The notes beneath the pieces are model-generated. The model saw nothing but the letters and a program-made list of their open reading frames with translations, did no database searches and had not been told where the DNA came from. Positions 8,082-15,690 of a stretch of 29,732 nucleotides of DNA are shown here, in pieces (position 1 is the stretch's first letter; every line of letters starts with the position of its first letter). The stretch spans positions 1 to 29,732 of the forward strand of contig JADKKK010000021.1 of NCBI GenBank assembly GCA_016720545.1. Reading direction: 5' to 3'. Position numbers and translations under genes: made by a program. This stretch comes from Myxococcales bacterium. GTDB lineage: Bacteria > Myxococcota_A > Polyangia > Polyangiales > Polyangiaceae.

Positions 8082-8761
8082 TCAGCGATCAGCGATCGGA
8101 CGCGGGTCGAGCCCGAAGAGGCTCATTAGGCCGCGGTCTGCGGCGGCTCGTTCGAGGGCGACGAGTCCGAGGAGTTGGAGCTCATCAGCCTCTCGTGCCG
8201 CACAGCCAAGGAGTGCAGGGCACGCCGCAGCGTAACGGAATCGAAGGACGTGAGCCGCGAAGCCGGGAGCGTCCCTTTTCCCAGCGCGGACAGGACCGCC
8301 TCGACTTCCTCCGCGCTCTTGGCGCGGGAGAGCGGCGAGCGTTCGGCCACGAAGTCGGCGTAACTCTCGAAGATCTGCACCACCTCGTCGGCTTCGAGCA
8401 GTGCGCGCAGACCATCGGCGCTGTCGACCACTGGCGCGTGCGGCGGCGCGGGCTCGCAGAGCGCGACCGCGAGGAGCTGCACCTTGGTCTCCAGGTCGAG
8501 TTCGGCGCCGCCGGTCGCGGTGTCGTAGAGGTACGACTCGGTGAGCCCGCACTTCTCGGTGAGGAACTTCACCGCCGCCGCAACGGCCCTCACGCGCGCC
8601 TCGTTGGGCACCGCCCGCAGCGCGAGCGGGATGCCGTCGAGGCGAGCGCCCGTGCCGTCGAAGAGGTCGAGGATGTGGACGGCGACGCCGCGGTCCCCGA
8701 GCGCCTTCGCGAGCGACGGGCGGGTGTCCCGCACGAACCCGTCGAGGCCGTCGCTGCTCAT
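8082..8761 (-). CDS. Tail assembly chaperone, predicted -1 frameshift product
   Basis: This is the long form made if ribosomes slip back one base at GGGAAAA (8276-8282). It would contain the first 162 residues of the 211-aa chaperone and then 64 residues read in the -1 frame. These begin RDAPGFAAHVLRF and end LFGLDPRPIADR, giving 226 aa. The -1 frame is open to a TGA at 8084-8082, just before the tape-measure ATG at 8079, exactly the geometry of lambda G/GT, P2 E/E' and Mu gp41 frameshift pairs. In those systems the extended form bridges the tape measure and tube protein during tail assembly and is absent from the virion. Slippage is predicted from sequence, not shown. Confidence 0.6.
8126..8761 (-). 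CDS. Tail assembly chaperone, unshifted form (Mu gp41-like position)
   Basis: 211 residues starting MSSDGLDGFVRDTRPSL, located between the tube and tape-measure genes, where tail assembly chaperones are found. It is acidic and helical, contains ALCEPAPPHAPVVDSADGL in the middle, and ends in a polar Ser/Asn/Pro tail (SSNSSDSSPSNEPPQTAA). The stop is a TAA at 8128-8126. The ATG at 8761 overlaps the stop of the tube gene by one base. In lambda and Mu-like phages the equivalent protein coats the tape measure with help from a frameshifted longer form; the slippery heptamer at 8276-8282 indicates the same arrangement. The primary sequence is not clearly similar to a family I can name, so the call rests on position and the frameshift signature. 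Confidence 0.7.
   Translation of the reverse strand: MSSDGLDGFVRDTRPSLAKALGDRGVAVHILDLFDGTGARLDGIPLALRAVPNEARVRAVAAAVKFLTEKCGLTESYLYDTATGGAELDLETKVQLLAVALCEPAPPHAPVVDSADGLRALLEADEVVQIFESYADFVAERSPLSRAKSAEEVEAVLSALGKGTLPASRLTSFDSVTLRRALHSLAVRHERLMSSNSSDSSPSNEPPQTAA
8276..8282 (-). other. Slippery heptamer GGGAAAA for -1 frameshift
   Basis: In the chaperone reading frame the coding strand reads CTG GGA AAA GGG, which places G GGA AAA in the exact X XXY YYZ phase required for tandem -1 slippage. Lambda uses the close relative GGGAAAG. The -1 frame is then open for 64 codons. A short GGGA-CGC-TCCC hairpin follows directly, but it may be too close to act as the stimulator. Confidence 0.65.
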
Positions 8762-9129
8762 CAGACGATGTTCACGAGGCGGCCGTTGAAGGTCATGCTC
8801 TGCACGTTGGCCTTGTCGACGCCGCTGCTCATCTTGCAGTCGCTGATGTCACCGACGCAGTTGTAGGTCTTGCCCGCGAGCTTGAAGCCGAGCGGCACCT
8901 CGGTCTGCGCCACGGTGAGCGCGGGCCAGTCGATCTCGAGCCCCGCCTGGGGGATGCCGCCGGAGACGGTGACCGAGACGCCCACGGCGCCGGGGGAGTG
9001 CCCCGCGTCACCGAGCAGCAGGGTCTTGACGCGGCTGTTGCCGCTCTTGATGTCGAGCTCGACGGAGTCCGACTGAAGCACGGGCACCCCGCGCACGATC
9101 ACGAAGCCAGGTCCTGAGTAGACGGCCAT
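8761..9129 (-). CDS. Tail tube protein (Mu gpM-like)
   Basis: 122 residues starting MAVYSGPGFVIVRGVPVL. Size, position directly after the sheath, and beta-rich composition with DSVELDIKSGNSRVKTLL and VSVTVSGGIP fit the tail tube proteins of contractile-tailed Mu-like phages (gpM). The tube polymerises inside the sheath around the tape measure and forms the DNA channel. Upstream lies AAAGGAACACTGCA before the ATG, a good ribosome-binding site as expected for an abundant structural protein. The stop overlaps the chaperone ATG (TGATG). Gene order sheath, tube, chaperone, tape measure is conserved in Mu-like phages. Confidence 0.85.
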   Translation of the reverse strand: MAVYSGPGFVIVRGVPVLQSDSVELDIKSGNSRVKTLLLGDAGHSPGAVGVSVTVSGGIPQAGLEIDWPALTVAQTEVPLGFKLAGKTYNCVGDISDCKMSSGVDKANVQSMTFNGRLVNIV

Positions 9130-9155
9130 TGCAGTGTTCCTTTGATGTCAGTCGG

Positions 9156-10749
9156 TCAGGAGAGCTGGCGGACATCGCCGCCGAGAACGTGGAGGCCGGG
9201 CATCGGCTCGCAGGGGATCTCGCAGTCCACGCGCCCCGGGGTGGCCGAGGCGGTGACCGTGAGCAGGGCGAGGTTCGCCGTGACGTCCTTGATGATCGCC
9301 TGCTCCTCGTAGCCGGTGAGGATGCGGGCGATCTCCGAGCGGATCAGCGCCGGGGAGGTGACGTTCGGAGCGCGCGGCGGGAGGCCGTCGCTGCTGTCGG
9401 ACGTGAGCTTGAAGCCCGCGTAGGTGGTCGCGAGCGAAGCGTTCAGCCCGTCGGCGACGTGGTCGCAGATGGTGACGTTGCTGGTGTCCAGCACCGCGTA
9501 GTTCGGCACGCCCGACGCCAGCGACCGCGAGGTGATGCAGCGCGCGACGGTGACGAAGCCCGGGCGGTTGGCGCTCGGAGCCAGCGGCGTCAGGCCGTTG
9601 TTCAGCGCGCCCTCGATCTCCGTCGCGGTCGGCTGATCCGCGACGGTGTTCTGCGCGGTGACGCTGACGAGCTCGAGCCCGTCGAGGTTGGCGGCGGGGT
9701 CCGTGGCCTCTCCGACGAGGCGACCCCCCGCGGCGCTGTCCCCGATGAGGCGAGCGGCGCCGACCTGCGCGGCGACCACCCACGGCGGGATGCGGCTGTT
9801 GTAGTGCCACACGATCTGGAGGCGGCTCTTGTTGCGCCCGGTCGCGAGCGTGACGGCGGTGGCGTAGGCCGCGACGCTGCCGACGATGCCCTGCATCCGC
9901 TTCTGCGAGGTCACCAGCGCGAGGCTGTCGAGGTGCGCGGCGAGCAGGTCGATGTTCGTCGCGTCCGTGCACGACGCGATGATGCGGTCGTACTTCGTGC
10001 TCGCGATGGCCGCGATGGCGTTGGCCCACGAGTCCTGCGTCGCGCCGAGGGAGAAGCAGTACTCGCCCGACACCTGCGTCCCGCCGGAGAGAATGCCCGT
10101 CGTGCCCGCGCCCGAGGACGTCGACGACGTGGTGATGGCCGTCTCCAGGCCCGCGGCGGAGATGAACGAGAACGCGCACACGAGCGCGTTGCCGCGAGGC
10201 CCGGTGTGCTTGGCCGTGAGAGTGAGAGCGCCCGCCGAGAACTGCGCGATGAAGGGGAGCGTGTCGACGTCGTTGATGGCCTCGGCACAGGCCGTCGCAA
10301 TCACGGTCGGCGTGTCGCCCGATGCGACCGGCACGTCGATGATCTTCCCGCAGGCGTAGATGCGGATGGTGAAGGCCGCGCTCGCGTTCGTCGCGAAGGT
10401 GTTGACCAGCGACGCGGCGGTCCCGCCACCGTCGGCCACAGCTTCGAGGTAGACGGTGGCATCGGGGTACTGCGCGAACACGGCCTGCGCCATCGCGTGC
10501 AGCTCCGAGCCGCGGCCCGCGTAGGTGCCCGCGTCGTCGGCGCTGGCGCAGAACGTCGGGGTCGCGGCGGCCATGGTGCCCGCCGCAACGGAGAGCGCCG
10601 GGGAGGCGGCGGTGATGGCGGTCGCGAGCGGCGTTGCCTTGCAGCAGGATGGTCTTCGGGGCGTCGCCCGACGAGGTGCCCGCTCCGCCGAGGATCACGG
10701 CGAGGTAGATGCCCGGCGTCTTGCGCGAGGCGGAGAGTCCGGTGGTCAC
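9156..10749 (-). CDS. Tail sheath protein (Mu gpL-like); one apparent frameshift
   Basis: The N-terminus is read from a GTG at 10749 (MTTGLSASRKTPGIYLAVIL), preceded by AAGGAGATCAGCAA. After TILLQGNA the coding signal moves to another frame that reads ATAITAASPALSV, then FCASADDAGTYAGRGSELH, and continues to the stop at 9156. Removing one base near 10630 joins them into about 530 aa. The 'vyl.vilGG.gts...pk.vlL.G.a' start, the AGRGSELHAMAQAVF motif and the C-terminal PPRAPNVTSPALIRSEIARI segment are those of gpL-type contractile sheath proteins. The sheath surrounds the tube and contracts to drive it through the envelope. The indel is a predicted extra base next to CGGCG; a true disruption would abolish tails, so error is likely. 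Confidence 0.85.
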
Positions 10750-10988
10750 TTGCTGATCTCCTTGGCGGCGGGCACGGGGGCGATGGGCTTCGGGGCGACG
10801 AGCGCGAGCTCACCGCGGCGGATGGCGCGCTGGTAGTCGGGGTGGTCGATGACCGTCTCCCCCTCGGGGAGCGCCTCGCGGGTCTTGCGATGGCGGCCGG
10901 CGTAGCGACCGGGGATGGATCGGCCGGCGTCGTCGAGGTAGGGCGCGAGGAGGTCGCCCACCGCCCGGATGTGGATGGTGATTCTCAT
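10746..10988 (-). CDS. Mu gp38-like small protein (DUF2635 type)
   Basis: 80 residues starting MRITIHIRAVGDLLAPYLDD. The pattern GRSIPGRYAGRHRKT...GETVIDHPDYQRAIRRGELALV matches the short DUF2635 proteins found just before the sheath gene in Mu-like phages, where residues of the form 'd..Wrrrl.dGdv' are usual near the end. Role unknown; probably a tail assembly factor. The ATG has ACAGGACACCCC upstream, and the stop overlaps the sheath GTG by four bases (10746-10749), so translation is coupled. The C-terminal tail is Ala/Pro/Lys-rich. Confidence 0.6.
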   Translation of the reverse strand: MRITIHIRAVGDLLAPYLDDAGRSIPGRYAGRHRKTREALPEGETVIDHPDYQRAIRRGELALVAPKPIAPVPAAKEISK

Positions 10989-11010
10989 GGGGTGTCCTGT
11001 GCGGTGGGGG

Positions 11011-11631
11011 TCAGTACGTTTCGAGGAGCTGGACGAACGGCGACGGGGCCGTGTCCTCGGTGCCGGTGAGGTTCACGTCGCCCGCGATGGCAGTGAGGGC
11101 CTGTCCGTTGCCCGCCTGCGCGGTGGTCAGCGCGAGCGCGGGGAGCGGGCGACGCGCTTCAAAGCGGACGCTGTAGACGTAGAGCGAGCCGCGCTTGATG
11201 AGCACCGGGCGGCCGTAGTCGGCGACGCGGACGCGGCGGTCGCGAAAGGCGCCGTCGAACACCAGCCCGTTGCAGAGCTCGATCACTCGCTCGATCAGCG
11301 GGAGGAATCCCGGGGTCAGCGGCGAGGAGCCCTGCGCAGCTTCGTCAACAGCACGCGGCTCTTCCAAGCACACGAGCACCGTCCACGATTCCAGCCCCGC
11401 GTCTTCGACGCCCTCAACCGCATCCACCGTGCGCGTCGAGGCGCCGCCGTCGTAGCGGAGGAAGGCGCTGGGGTACTGCGCGCAGGCGTCGACGATGCCC
11501 TGCTCGTTCACCTCGCCCGCGTAGCGGCCGACGAGGGCGAAGGGGAGGAGCGCGGTGGGCGTGCCCGTGTGCTGCCCAGCCGCGAGCGCTGCGAAGAGCG
11601 CCGTGTCGATGGTCGAGAGCGTGGCGGTCAT
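11011..11631 (-). CDS. Mu gp37-like tail protein (DUF1834 type)
   Basis: 206 residues starting MTATLSTIDTALFAALAAG. Position (between a gp10-like connector and the DUF2635 gene), length and features such as PFALVGRYAGEVNEQGIVDACAQYP, LESWTVLVCL and FDGAFRDRRVRVADYGRPVLIK fit the DUF1834/gp37 family of Mu-like phages. That family occupies the tail-terminator position between connector and tail. The protein probably caps the tail or joins it to the head; this is inference from position. It lies 3 bp after the connector gene and 22 bp before the gp38-like start. Confidence 0.7.
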   Translation of the reverse strand: MTATLSTIDTALFAALAAGQHTGTPTALLPFALVGRYAGEVNEQGIVDACAQYPSAFLRYDGGASTRTVDAVEGVEDAGLESWTVLVCLEEPRAVDEAAQGSSPLTPGFLPLIERVIELCNGLVFDGAFRDRRVRVADYGRPVLIKRGSLYVYSVRFEARRPLPALALTTAQAGNGQALTAIAGDVNLTGTEDTAPSPFVQLLETY

Positions 11632-11634
11632 GGG

Positions 11635-12000
11635 TCAGCGGGAGGCGCGCTCGCCTGCGCGGTGGAGCGCGACGGCCAGCTCCGCGTCGATGCCGGAGGC
11701 GCGGCGCTCCGCGGCTTTCGCGAGGAAGCGGCGGGGACGGATGCGCGAGGTGCCGTCCTCGATGAACGAGGCGTAGCGGGTGTCTGCGACGATGGGCACC
11801 GTGACGTGGTTCGCGGTCGTGGTGACAGGGCCGCCGACCATCGTCCGCTCTTCCAAGAGCCCGGTGCGGTTCTCGTAGTCGTGGGTGCTGCGCGCCTCGG
11901 CGGCGACCATCTCACCCGCGCGCTCCATGCCCGCCGCAAGCTCTTCGGTCAGCGCGCCCTCCAGGTCGGAGAGCCACGCGTCGACGCCCACGAAGCGCAT
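11635..12000 (-). CDS. HK97 gp10-like head-tail connector / tail completion protein
   Basis: 121 residues starting MRFVGVDAWLSDLEGALTEEL. The pattern AGEMVAAEARSTHDYENRTGLLEERT followed by a beta segment and a TRYASFIEDGTSRIRPRRFLAKA end is that of HK97 gp10-like and Mu gpG-type proteins ('hdyqnrTG.L..s....y..f.e.Gt...parpFl..a'). These small proteins complete the tail or connect it to the head. Its ATG overlaps the stop of the gp36-like gene by one base (TGATG at 12000). Confidence 0.75.
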   Translation of the reverse strand: MRFVGVDAWLSDLEGALTEELAAGMERAGEMVAAEARSTHDYENRTGLLEERTMVGGPVTTTANHVTVPIVADTRYASFIEDGTSRIRPRRFLAKAAERRASGIDAELAVALHRAGERASR

Positions 12001-12485
12001 CAGAAGTCGGAGGCGTCGCGACGATCCGCGGCGCGGCCGTAGGGGTTCGTGTACGCGCCGCTGGAGTCGGTGAGGTTGTTATTCACAGCGCGCGGGACGG
12101 GGCGCACGGCGGCGCTCCCAGGGGCTCGCGCATCTGCGTCGCGGTTCAGCTGCTTGATGAACGCGCGGGCCTGCGCGCCCTTGATCGCGTAGCCGTTCTC
12201 GGCGTCGTAGGACGAATGCCGCGAGGCGGCGACGTCGTTGCAGAGGTCGACCACGCACCCGACGATGGCCGGGTCGAGCGTGTCCGTCGTCGTGTAGACG
12301 CCATCAGGGAAGGCTGCGCGAGTCATCGCGCGGAAGTAGCTGTTGGCTTCAGCCAGGCAGAGCGTGAGGAAGGTGGTGTCCGCGGGCGCTCCGCCGCCGT
12401 TCTTCGCGTACAGACGGTTGTAGGCCTGCGTCGAGAGGCGCGCGGTCACGTCGGCCACAACGGCGATGGCGGTCTGCTCGCTCAT
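12000..12485 (-). CDS. Mu gp36-like head-tail protein (DUF1320 type)
   Basis: 161 residues. The motif series SYFRAMTRAAFPDGVY, IVGCVVDLCNDVAASRHSS and QARAFIKQLNRDADARA resembles DUF1320/gp36 proteins, which have conserved helices with 'l..A.a.idsyL..ry..P' and 'lk....diA.y.L'. They act as head-completion adaptors below the portal. The C-terminal 40 residues are polar and rich in Asp/Asn/Arg, as is usual for this family. The ATG at 12485 overlaps the preceding stop by four bases. Confidence 0.7.
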   Translation of the reverse strand: MSEQTAIAVVADVTARLSTQAYNRLYAKNGGGAPADTTFLTLCLAEANSYFRAMTRAAFPDGVYTTTDTLDPAIVGCVVDLCNDVAASRHSSYDAENGYAIKGAQARAFIKQLNRDADARAPGSAAVRPVPRAVNNNLTDSSGAYTNPYGRAADRRDASDF

Positions 12486-12757
12486 GGTGCCCGGTGCCAG
12501 TGCTCTCCCTCGGAGAGCTGCGCTGCGATGGAGGCGGGGATCTCGTCGCCGGGGGCGTAGATGCGCCCCCCATGGATGGAGGTGAGGGCGACGAGTCGGA
12601 GGGGCGCCGCCGGTGGGGCCACAAGGGGCTCCACAGGCGGCGCAGGGGGCGGGAGAGGGGCGGCGGCGGACGGAGACGCCACGACGGGCACCGGGGGCGG
12701 CTGCGGGGGCTGCGAGGCCTCCGGTCGATGGCCAGTGCCGCGGTCGTGGCGGGCCAT
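12482..12757 (-). CDS. Mu gp35-like small Pro-rich protein
   Basis: 91 residues with a Pro/Ala-rich N-terminal half (about 15-55) and a compact C-terminal segment LVALTSIHGGRIYAPGDEIP followed by ASIAAQLSEGEHW. Short proteins with a '...h.g..y.pGd.i.....a..L...g.v' end directly after the major capsid gene are the gp35 group of Mu-like phages; function is not established. The start overlaps the capsid stop by one base (TGATG), implying co-translation with the capsid protein. The Pro-rich half has no recognisable domain and could be a flexible linker. Confidence 0.55.
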   Translation of the reverse strand: MARHDRGTGHRPEASQPPQPPPVPVVASPSAAAPLPPPAPPVEPLVAPPAAPLRLVALTSIHGGRIYAPGDEIPASIAAQLSEGEHWHRAP

Positions 12758-13791
12758 CAGCTCACCACCGTTCCGTAGAGGAACCCGGCCGACGAGCCCG
12801 CGACGAGCTTCTCGTCGAGCGACTCGGTCACCTTCACGAACTGGCCGCCGCGCACGCCCGGGAGGGGGGCGTCGATGACCTGGGTCTCGCGCATCCCGAA
12901 CTGGAACTGCTTGGCGAACACGCCCGTCTCGCGCGGCGAGGGGTCATCGGTGACGCGGATGAGCGCGCAGGACTTGCCCCACACGTAGCCGCGGACGGAG
13001 GCAGCGCCCTCGCGGTTGGTGTTGTACTTCATGCGACCGATGTGCACCGCATCGAGCTCGAACACCGCGGCGACGAGGTCGGGCGTCACGCGGTCGGGCG
13101 TCGCACCGGAGACGGTGGCGGCGCGCGAGAGGATCAGCTCCTTCAGCTTCGGGTGGTTCTTGAGCTTCATCCACGCCTGCGCGCCGATGACCATGATGTT
13201 GGGCCGCTCGTCGCAGGCCTCCAGCGCGTCGTCGATCTTCTGGCACGGGTCCGAAGTGGACGTGTCCCAGCGATCGGTGCCGGTGAGGGCGGCGTAGTTG
13301 GAGCCGTAGCTCCCCGACGCGAAGAGCAGCGCGGCGACGCGGCGCTCCTTGGCGATGTCGAGGCGCTGGGTCACGACCTTGACCGCGTGCATCTGCGGGT
13401 CGATGGGGGCGTCGGCGGACTCGATCTCCTTGTTGGAGACGAAGTCCATCAGGCCGTAGTCGACGGTCGAGAAGTTGTCGGCGCTGATCTTGTAGCGGAC
13501 GCGCCCGGGCATCGCCTCGACGCCCGTGAGGGTCGCGTTCTGCTCTTCGAAGAACGTGTCCGCGTCGTACTTGAAGAACTTGTCCGAGGGCTTCATCACC
13601 CGCTGGACGGGGCACACCTTGTCGGCGATGCCCTCGCGGTTCTGGATGGCGCACGCGAAGTCCGACAGCGCGCGGTCGATGTGCACGCTCGACGGCGAGA
13701 AGCTGAGCTCCTGCACCACGGCCTGCGCGTTGGCGAGGCTCATGCCTCGCTCCTGAAGCAGCGCGAGCTGCATGGATTCGATGTCGTTCAT
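12757..13791 (-). CDS. Major capsid protein, HK97-fold type
   Basis: 344 residues starting MNDIESMQLALLQERGM. Features of HK97-fold capsid proteins are visible: an N-terminal helix, FFKYDADTFFEEQNATLTGV, then DYGLMDFVSNKEIESADAP, a spine-helix region AVKVVTQRLDIAKERRVAALLF, and an A-domain with DDALEACDERPNIMVIGAQAW. The closest pattern I know is the capsid family with '..D.l..Aldidee...d...' found with DUF2190 decoration proteins; it is not an obvious Mu gpT homologue. It forms the head shell. The ATG at 13791 is preceded by the decoration gene stop, 5 bp away, and the gp35-like gene overlaps its end. Confidence 0.9.
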   Translation of the reverse strand: MNDIESMQLALLQERGMSLANAQAVVQELSFSPSSVHIDRALSDFACAIQNREGIADKVCPVQRVMKPSDKFFKYDADTFFEEQNATLTGVEAMPGRVRYKISADNFSTVDYGLMDFVSNKEIESADAPIDPQMHAVKVVTQRLDIAKERRVAALLFASGSYGSNYAALTGTDRWDTSTSDPCQKIDDALEACDERPNIMVIGAQAWMKLKNHPKLKELILSRAATVSGATPDRVTPDLVAAVFELDAVHIGRMKYNTNREGAASVRGYVWGKSCALIRVTDDPSPRETGVFAKQFQFGMRETQVIDAPLPGVRGGQFVKVTESLDEKLVAGSSAGFLYGTVVS

Positions 13792-13796
13792 GGGGT

Positions 13797-14204
13797 TCAG
13801 CCGCCCTGCTTGATGAAGGGGTTGATGGTGCAGAGGACGCGGTCGCCGGAGACGGCGGACTCGAGGGCCTGACCGATGACGGCGACGTTGACGCCGGCGC
13901 CCGCGGTCTCGGTGATGACACCGCCGTCGGTGCCGCCCGAGGTGACCCAGTCGCCGCGGGTGATGGCGCCCGCAGCGATCAGCGGGTACGCGCCGCTGAT
14001 GAGCACGTCGACGGTGTCGCCCGAGGCGCACGCAGAGCCGTCGGGGCGGTAGATGACGCCGAGGAGTGACGCGGTGGGATCGGCGCCGCCGGGGAGGCGG
14101 ACCTTGCTGTCAGCGGCACCGACGCGGCAGATCATGCCGTCGGTGAAGATCGCCTCGGACTCGAGGGGGATCGGCGGCCCGGGGAAGCGAGAGGAGAGGC
14201 CCAT
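13797..14204 (-). CDS. Capsid decoration protein (DUF2190 type)
   Basis: 135 residues. The pattern ADPTASLLGVIYRPDGSACASGDTVDVLISG followed by AAGAITRGDWVTSGGTDGGV and AVIGQALESAVSGDRV is that of DUF2190 capsid cement proteins ('...vGva...a.agd.v.v...G.v.v.a.a.i..Gd.v'). These beta-rich trimers bind the outer capsid and stabilise it. The gene sits immediately before the major capsid gene, as in other phages with this pair. The ATG at 14204 is 2 bp beyond the scaffold stop and has GGAAAGGGTAG upstream as a ribosome-binding site. Confidence 0.8.
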   Translation of the reverse strand: MGLSSRFPGPPIPLESEAIFTDGMICRVGAADSKVRLPGGADPTASLLGVIYRPDGSACASGDTVDVLISGAYPLIAAGAITRGDWVTSGGTDGGVITETAGAGVNVAVIGQALESAVSGDRVLCTINPFIKQGG

Positions 14205-14206
14205 GG

Positions 14207-14791
14207 TCAGCTACCCTTTCCGGCGCGCAGCTCGCGCGACGCCTGCTTGAGCGCCGACTCCAGGGAGAGCCCCTTGTCGGCCGCCATCAGTTCCTTGGCG
14301 CGGTCGGCAGCGGCGTCGTTGTGACGCGCGGCCCGACCGCTCACGATGGTCGGGGTCTTCTCCCCGCCGAGGCCGGTCACGCGCGAGGTGAGCGCGAGCG
14401 ACGCGGCGGTCACCGCGGGCTTCGGGTAGGCCTTCGAGAAGGCCGCGAAGTCGTTGCGGGCGAAGCTCTCCAGCGCGGCGCGGCTCTTGGCCATCACCGG
14501 GTCGGCGCACAGGGCCTCGACGTGCTCCACGACCTCGCGGTTGTGGCGCTCCGTCTCGACGCTCTTGAGCGCCTCGTTCTCGGCCGACAGGACGGCGACC
14601 TTGGCCGCGTCGCTGTGCAGCGCGGTGATCTTCGCGGCGACGGCCTGCGCGTCGGACGCGAGCGGCAGACCCAGCGAGCGCCGGACCTCCGTGGACTCTT
14701 CTGCACGCGCGGCGACGTGCTGCGCGGCGGCCTCTTCGGTCGGAGCGGCGAAGCCGAGCCGAGCCGCGAGGGCCATCATGGTGGTGCTCAT
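14207..14791 (-). CDS. Nested scaffold protein (Mu gpZ-like), internal start within gpI-like gene
   Basis: An in-frame ATG at 14791 is preceded by GGCCGCAAAGGAAACCCGC, a strong Shine-Dalgarno (AAAGGA, 14799-14804) with 7-nt spacing. The product is 194 residues (MSTTMMALAARLGF...), Ala/Glu/Lys-rich and helical, ending EAALKQ-like residues and RAGKGS. In Mu the scaffold gpZ is made from an internal start in gene I and acts as the core of the prohead. The same design is evident here from the ribosome-binding site and from the change of composition at this point. Relative expression is not visible in sequence. Confidence 0.6.
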   Translation of the reverse strand: MSTTMMALAARLGFAAPTEEAAAQHVAARAEESTEVRRSLGLPLASDAQAVAAKITALHSDAAKVAVLSAENEALKSVETERHNREVVEHVEALCADPVMAKSRAALESFARNDFAAFSKAYPKPAVTAASLALTSRVTGLGGEKTPTIVSGRAARHNDAAADRAKELMAADKGLSLESALKQASRELRAGKGS

Positions 14792-15679
14792 GCGGGTTTC
14801 CTTTGCGGCCCTCGAGCCGCGGGACATCGACCGGGAATCGGTCGAATCGTTGTGGCCTTCGGGTATCTCGCCCGGGGCCGAAGGGGTGGGTGCGAGCGCG
14901 GCGCGGATGGCCGCGAGCACGTCGGCGGCGCTGGTGAGCGCGGGGAGGCGCATCGCGCTGCGGAGCGAAGCGATGATGTCGTCAGCGTCGATGCCGCTGG
15001 CGTCGTCGGGAGCGGCGAGGAGCGCGGCCAGCTTCGCGAGCTCGGCGGCGATGGCGGCTTCGTCGGCGAGCGCCGGGAGGCCGAGGATGCAGCGGAGCAT
15101 CTCCACCACGTCGTCGCGGTCGTCGAGGTCGCCGTACCAGGCGCCGGCGGCCAGGGTGCGGCTCGCGGCGATGCGGGGGAGGTCGATCAGCGCGGGGTTG
15201 TTGGTCAACGAGAACGACCACAGGAAGCTCCCGCACTCGGCGCCGGTCTCTTCGTCCACGCCGCCCTGGACGATGGTGATGCTCCCGAATGCGAGCTCTC
15301 CGCAGTCGACGCTGGCGCGCGTCGCTTCGTTGACCCAGCGGAAGCGCGCCTCCAGCGTCGCCACGGGGCGGTCGACGGCGCCGCGCTGCATCGCACCAAC
15401 GCGCATCTCGACGATCCACGCATGGGCCTTGCGGCTGTCAGGGTGCGCGGTCGCGTCGGTGTCCGCGTGGTAGAGCACCACCGGGATCTCGCGGCCCCAA
15501 CGGGTGAAGTTGGCGACGCACGAAGCGAAGTCGGCCGACGTGAGCTCGACGCCGGCGCCACGTCCGCGGAGCTTCGTGGCGTAGGCCAGGACGTTCCACG
15601 GGCTCGTGGCCTGCGACGCCGCGAGGGGCATGGCGCGGCCGGTCACCCGCTTGCCTGCGGTGATGGAGGGGGAGGTCAT
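14207..15679 (-). CDS. Prohead protease-scaffold (Mu gpI-like)
   Basis: 490 residues. The N-terminal part resembles Mu protein I: REIPVVLYHADTDA, KAHAWIVEMRVGAM, ARFRWVNEATRASV, FGSITIV and SFSLTNNPALIDLP. The LTNNPAL element is a hallmark of this protease family. The middle (about 185-290) is Ala/Asp-rich. The C-terminal part (from Met297) is helical and charged, like a scaffold. The protease domain cleaves the scaffold and itself during head maturation. As in Mu, a nested in-frame start would yield the scaffold alone. The start at 15679 follows the corrected portal stop by 11 bp. In Mu gpF lies between portal and protease; no such gene is seen here. Confidence 0.8.
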   Translation of the reverse strand: MTSPSITAGKRVTGRAMPLAASQATSPWNVLAYATKLRGRGAGVELTSADFASCVANFTRWGREIPVVLYHADTDATAHPDSRKAHAWIVEMRVGAMQRGAVDRPVATLEARFRWVNEATRASVDCGELAFGSITIVQGGVDEETGAECGSFLWSFSLTNNPALIDLPRIAASRTLAAGAWYGDLDDRDDVVEMLRCILGLPALADEAAIAAELAKLAALLAAPDDASGIDADDIIASLRSAMRLPALTSAADVLAAIRAALAPTPSAPGEIPEGHNDSTDSRSMSRGSRAAKETRMSTTMMALAARLGFAAPTEEAAAQHVAARAEESTEVRRSLGLPLASDAQAVAAKITALHSDAAKVAVLSAENEALKSVETERHNREVVEHVEALCADPVMAKSRAALESFARNDFAAFSKAYPKPAVTAASLALTSRVTGLGGEKTPTIVSGRAARHNDAAADRAKELMAADKGLSLESALKQASRELRAGKGS

Positions 15680-15690
15680 CGGTGGGTCTC

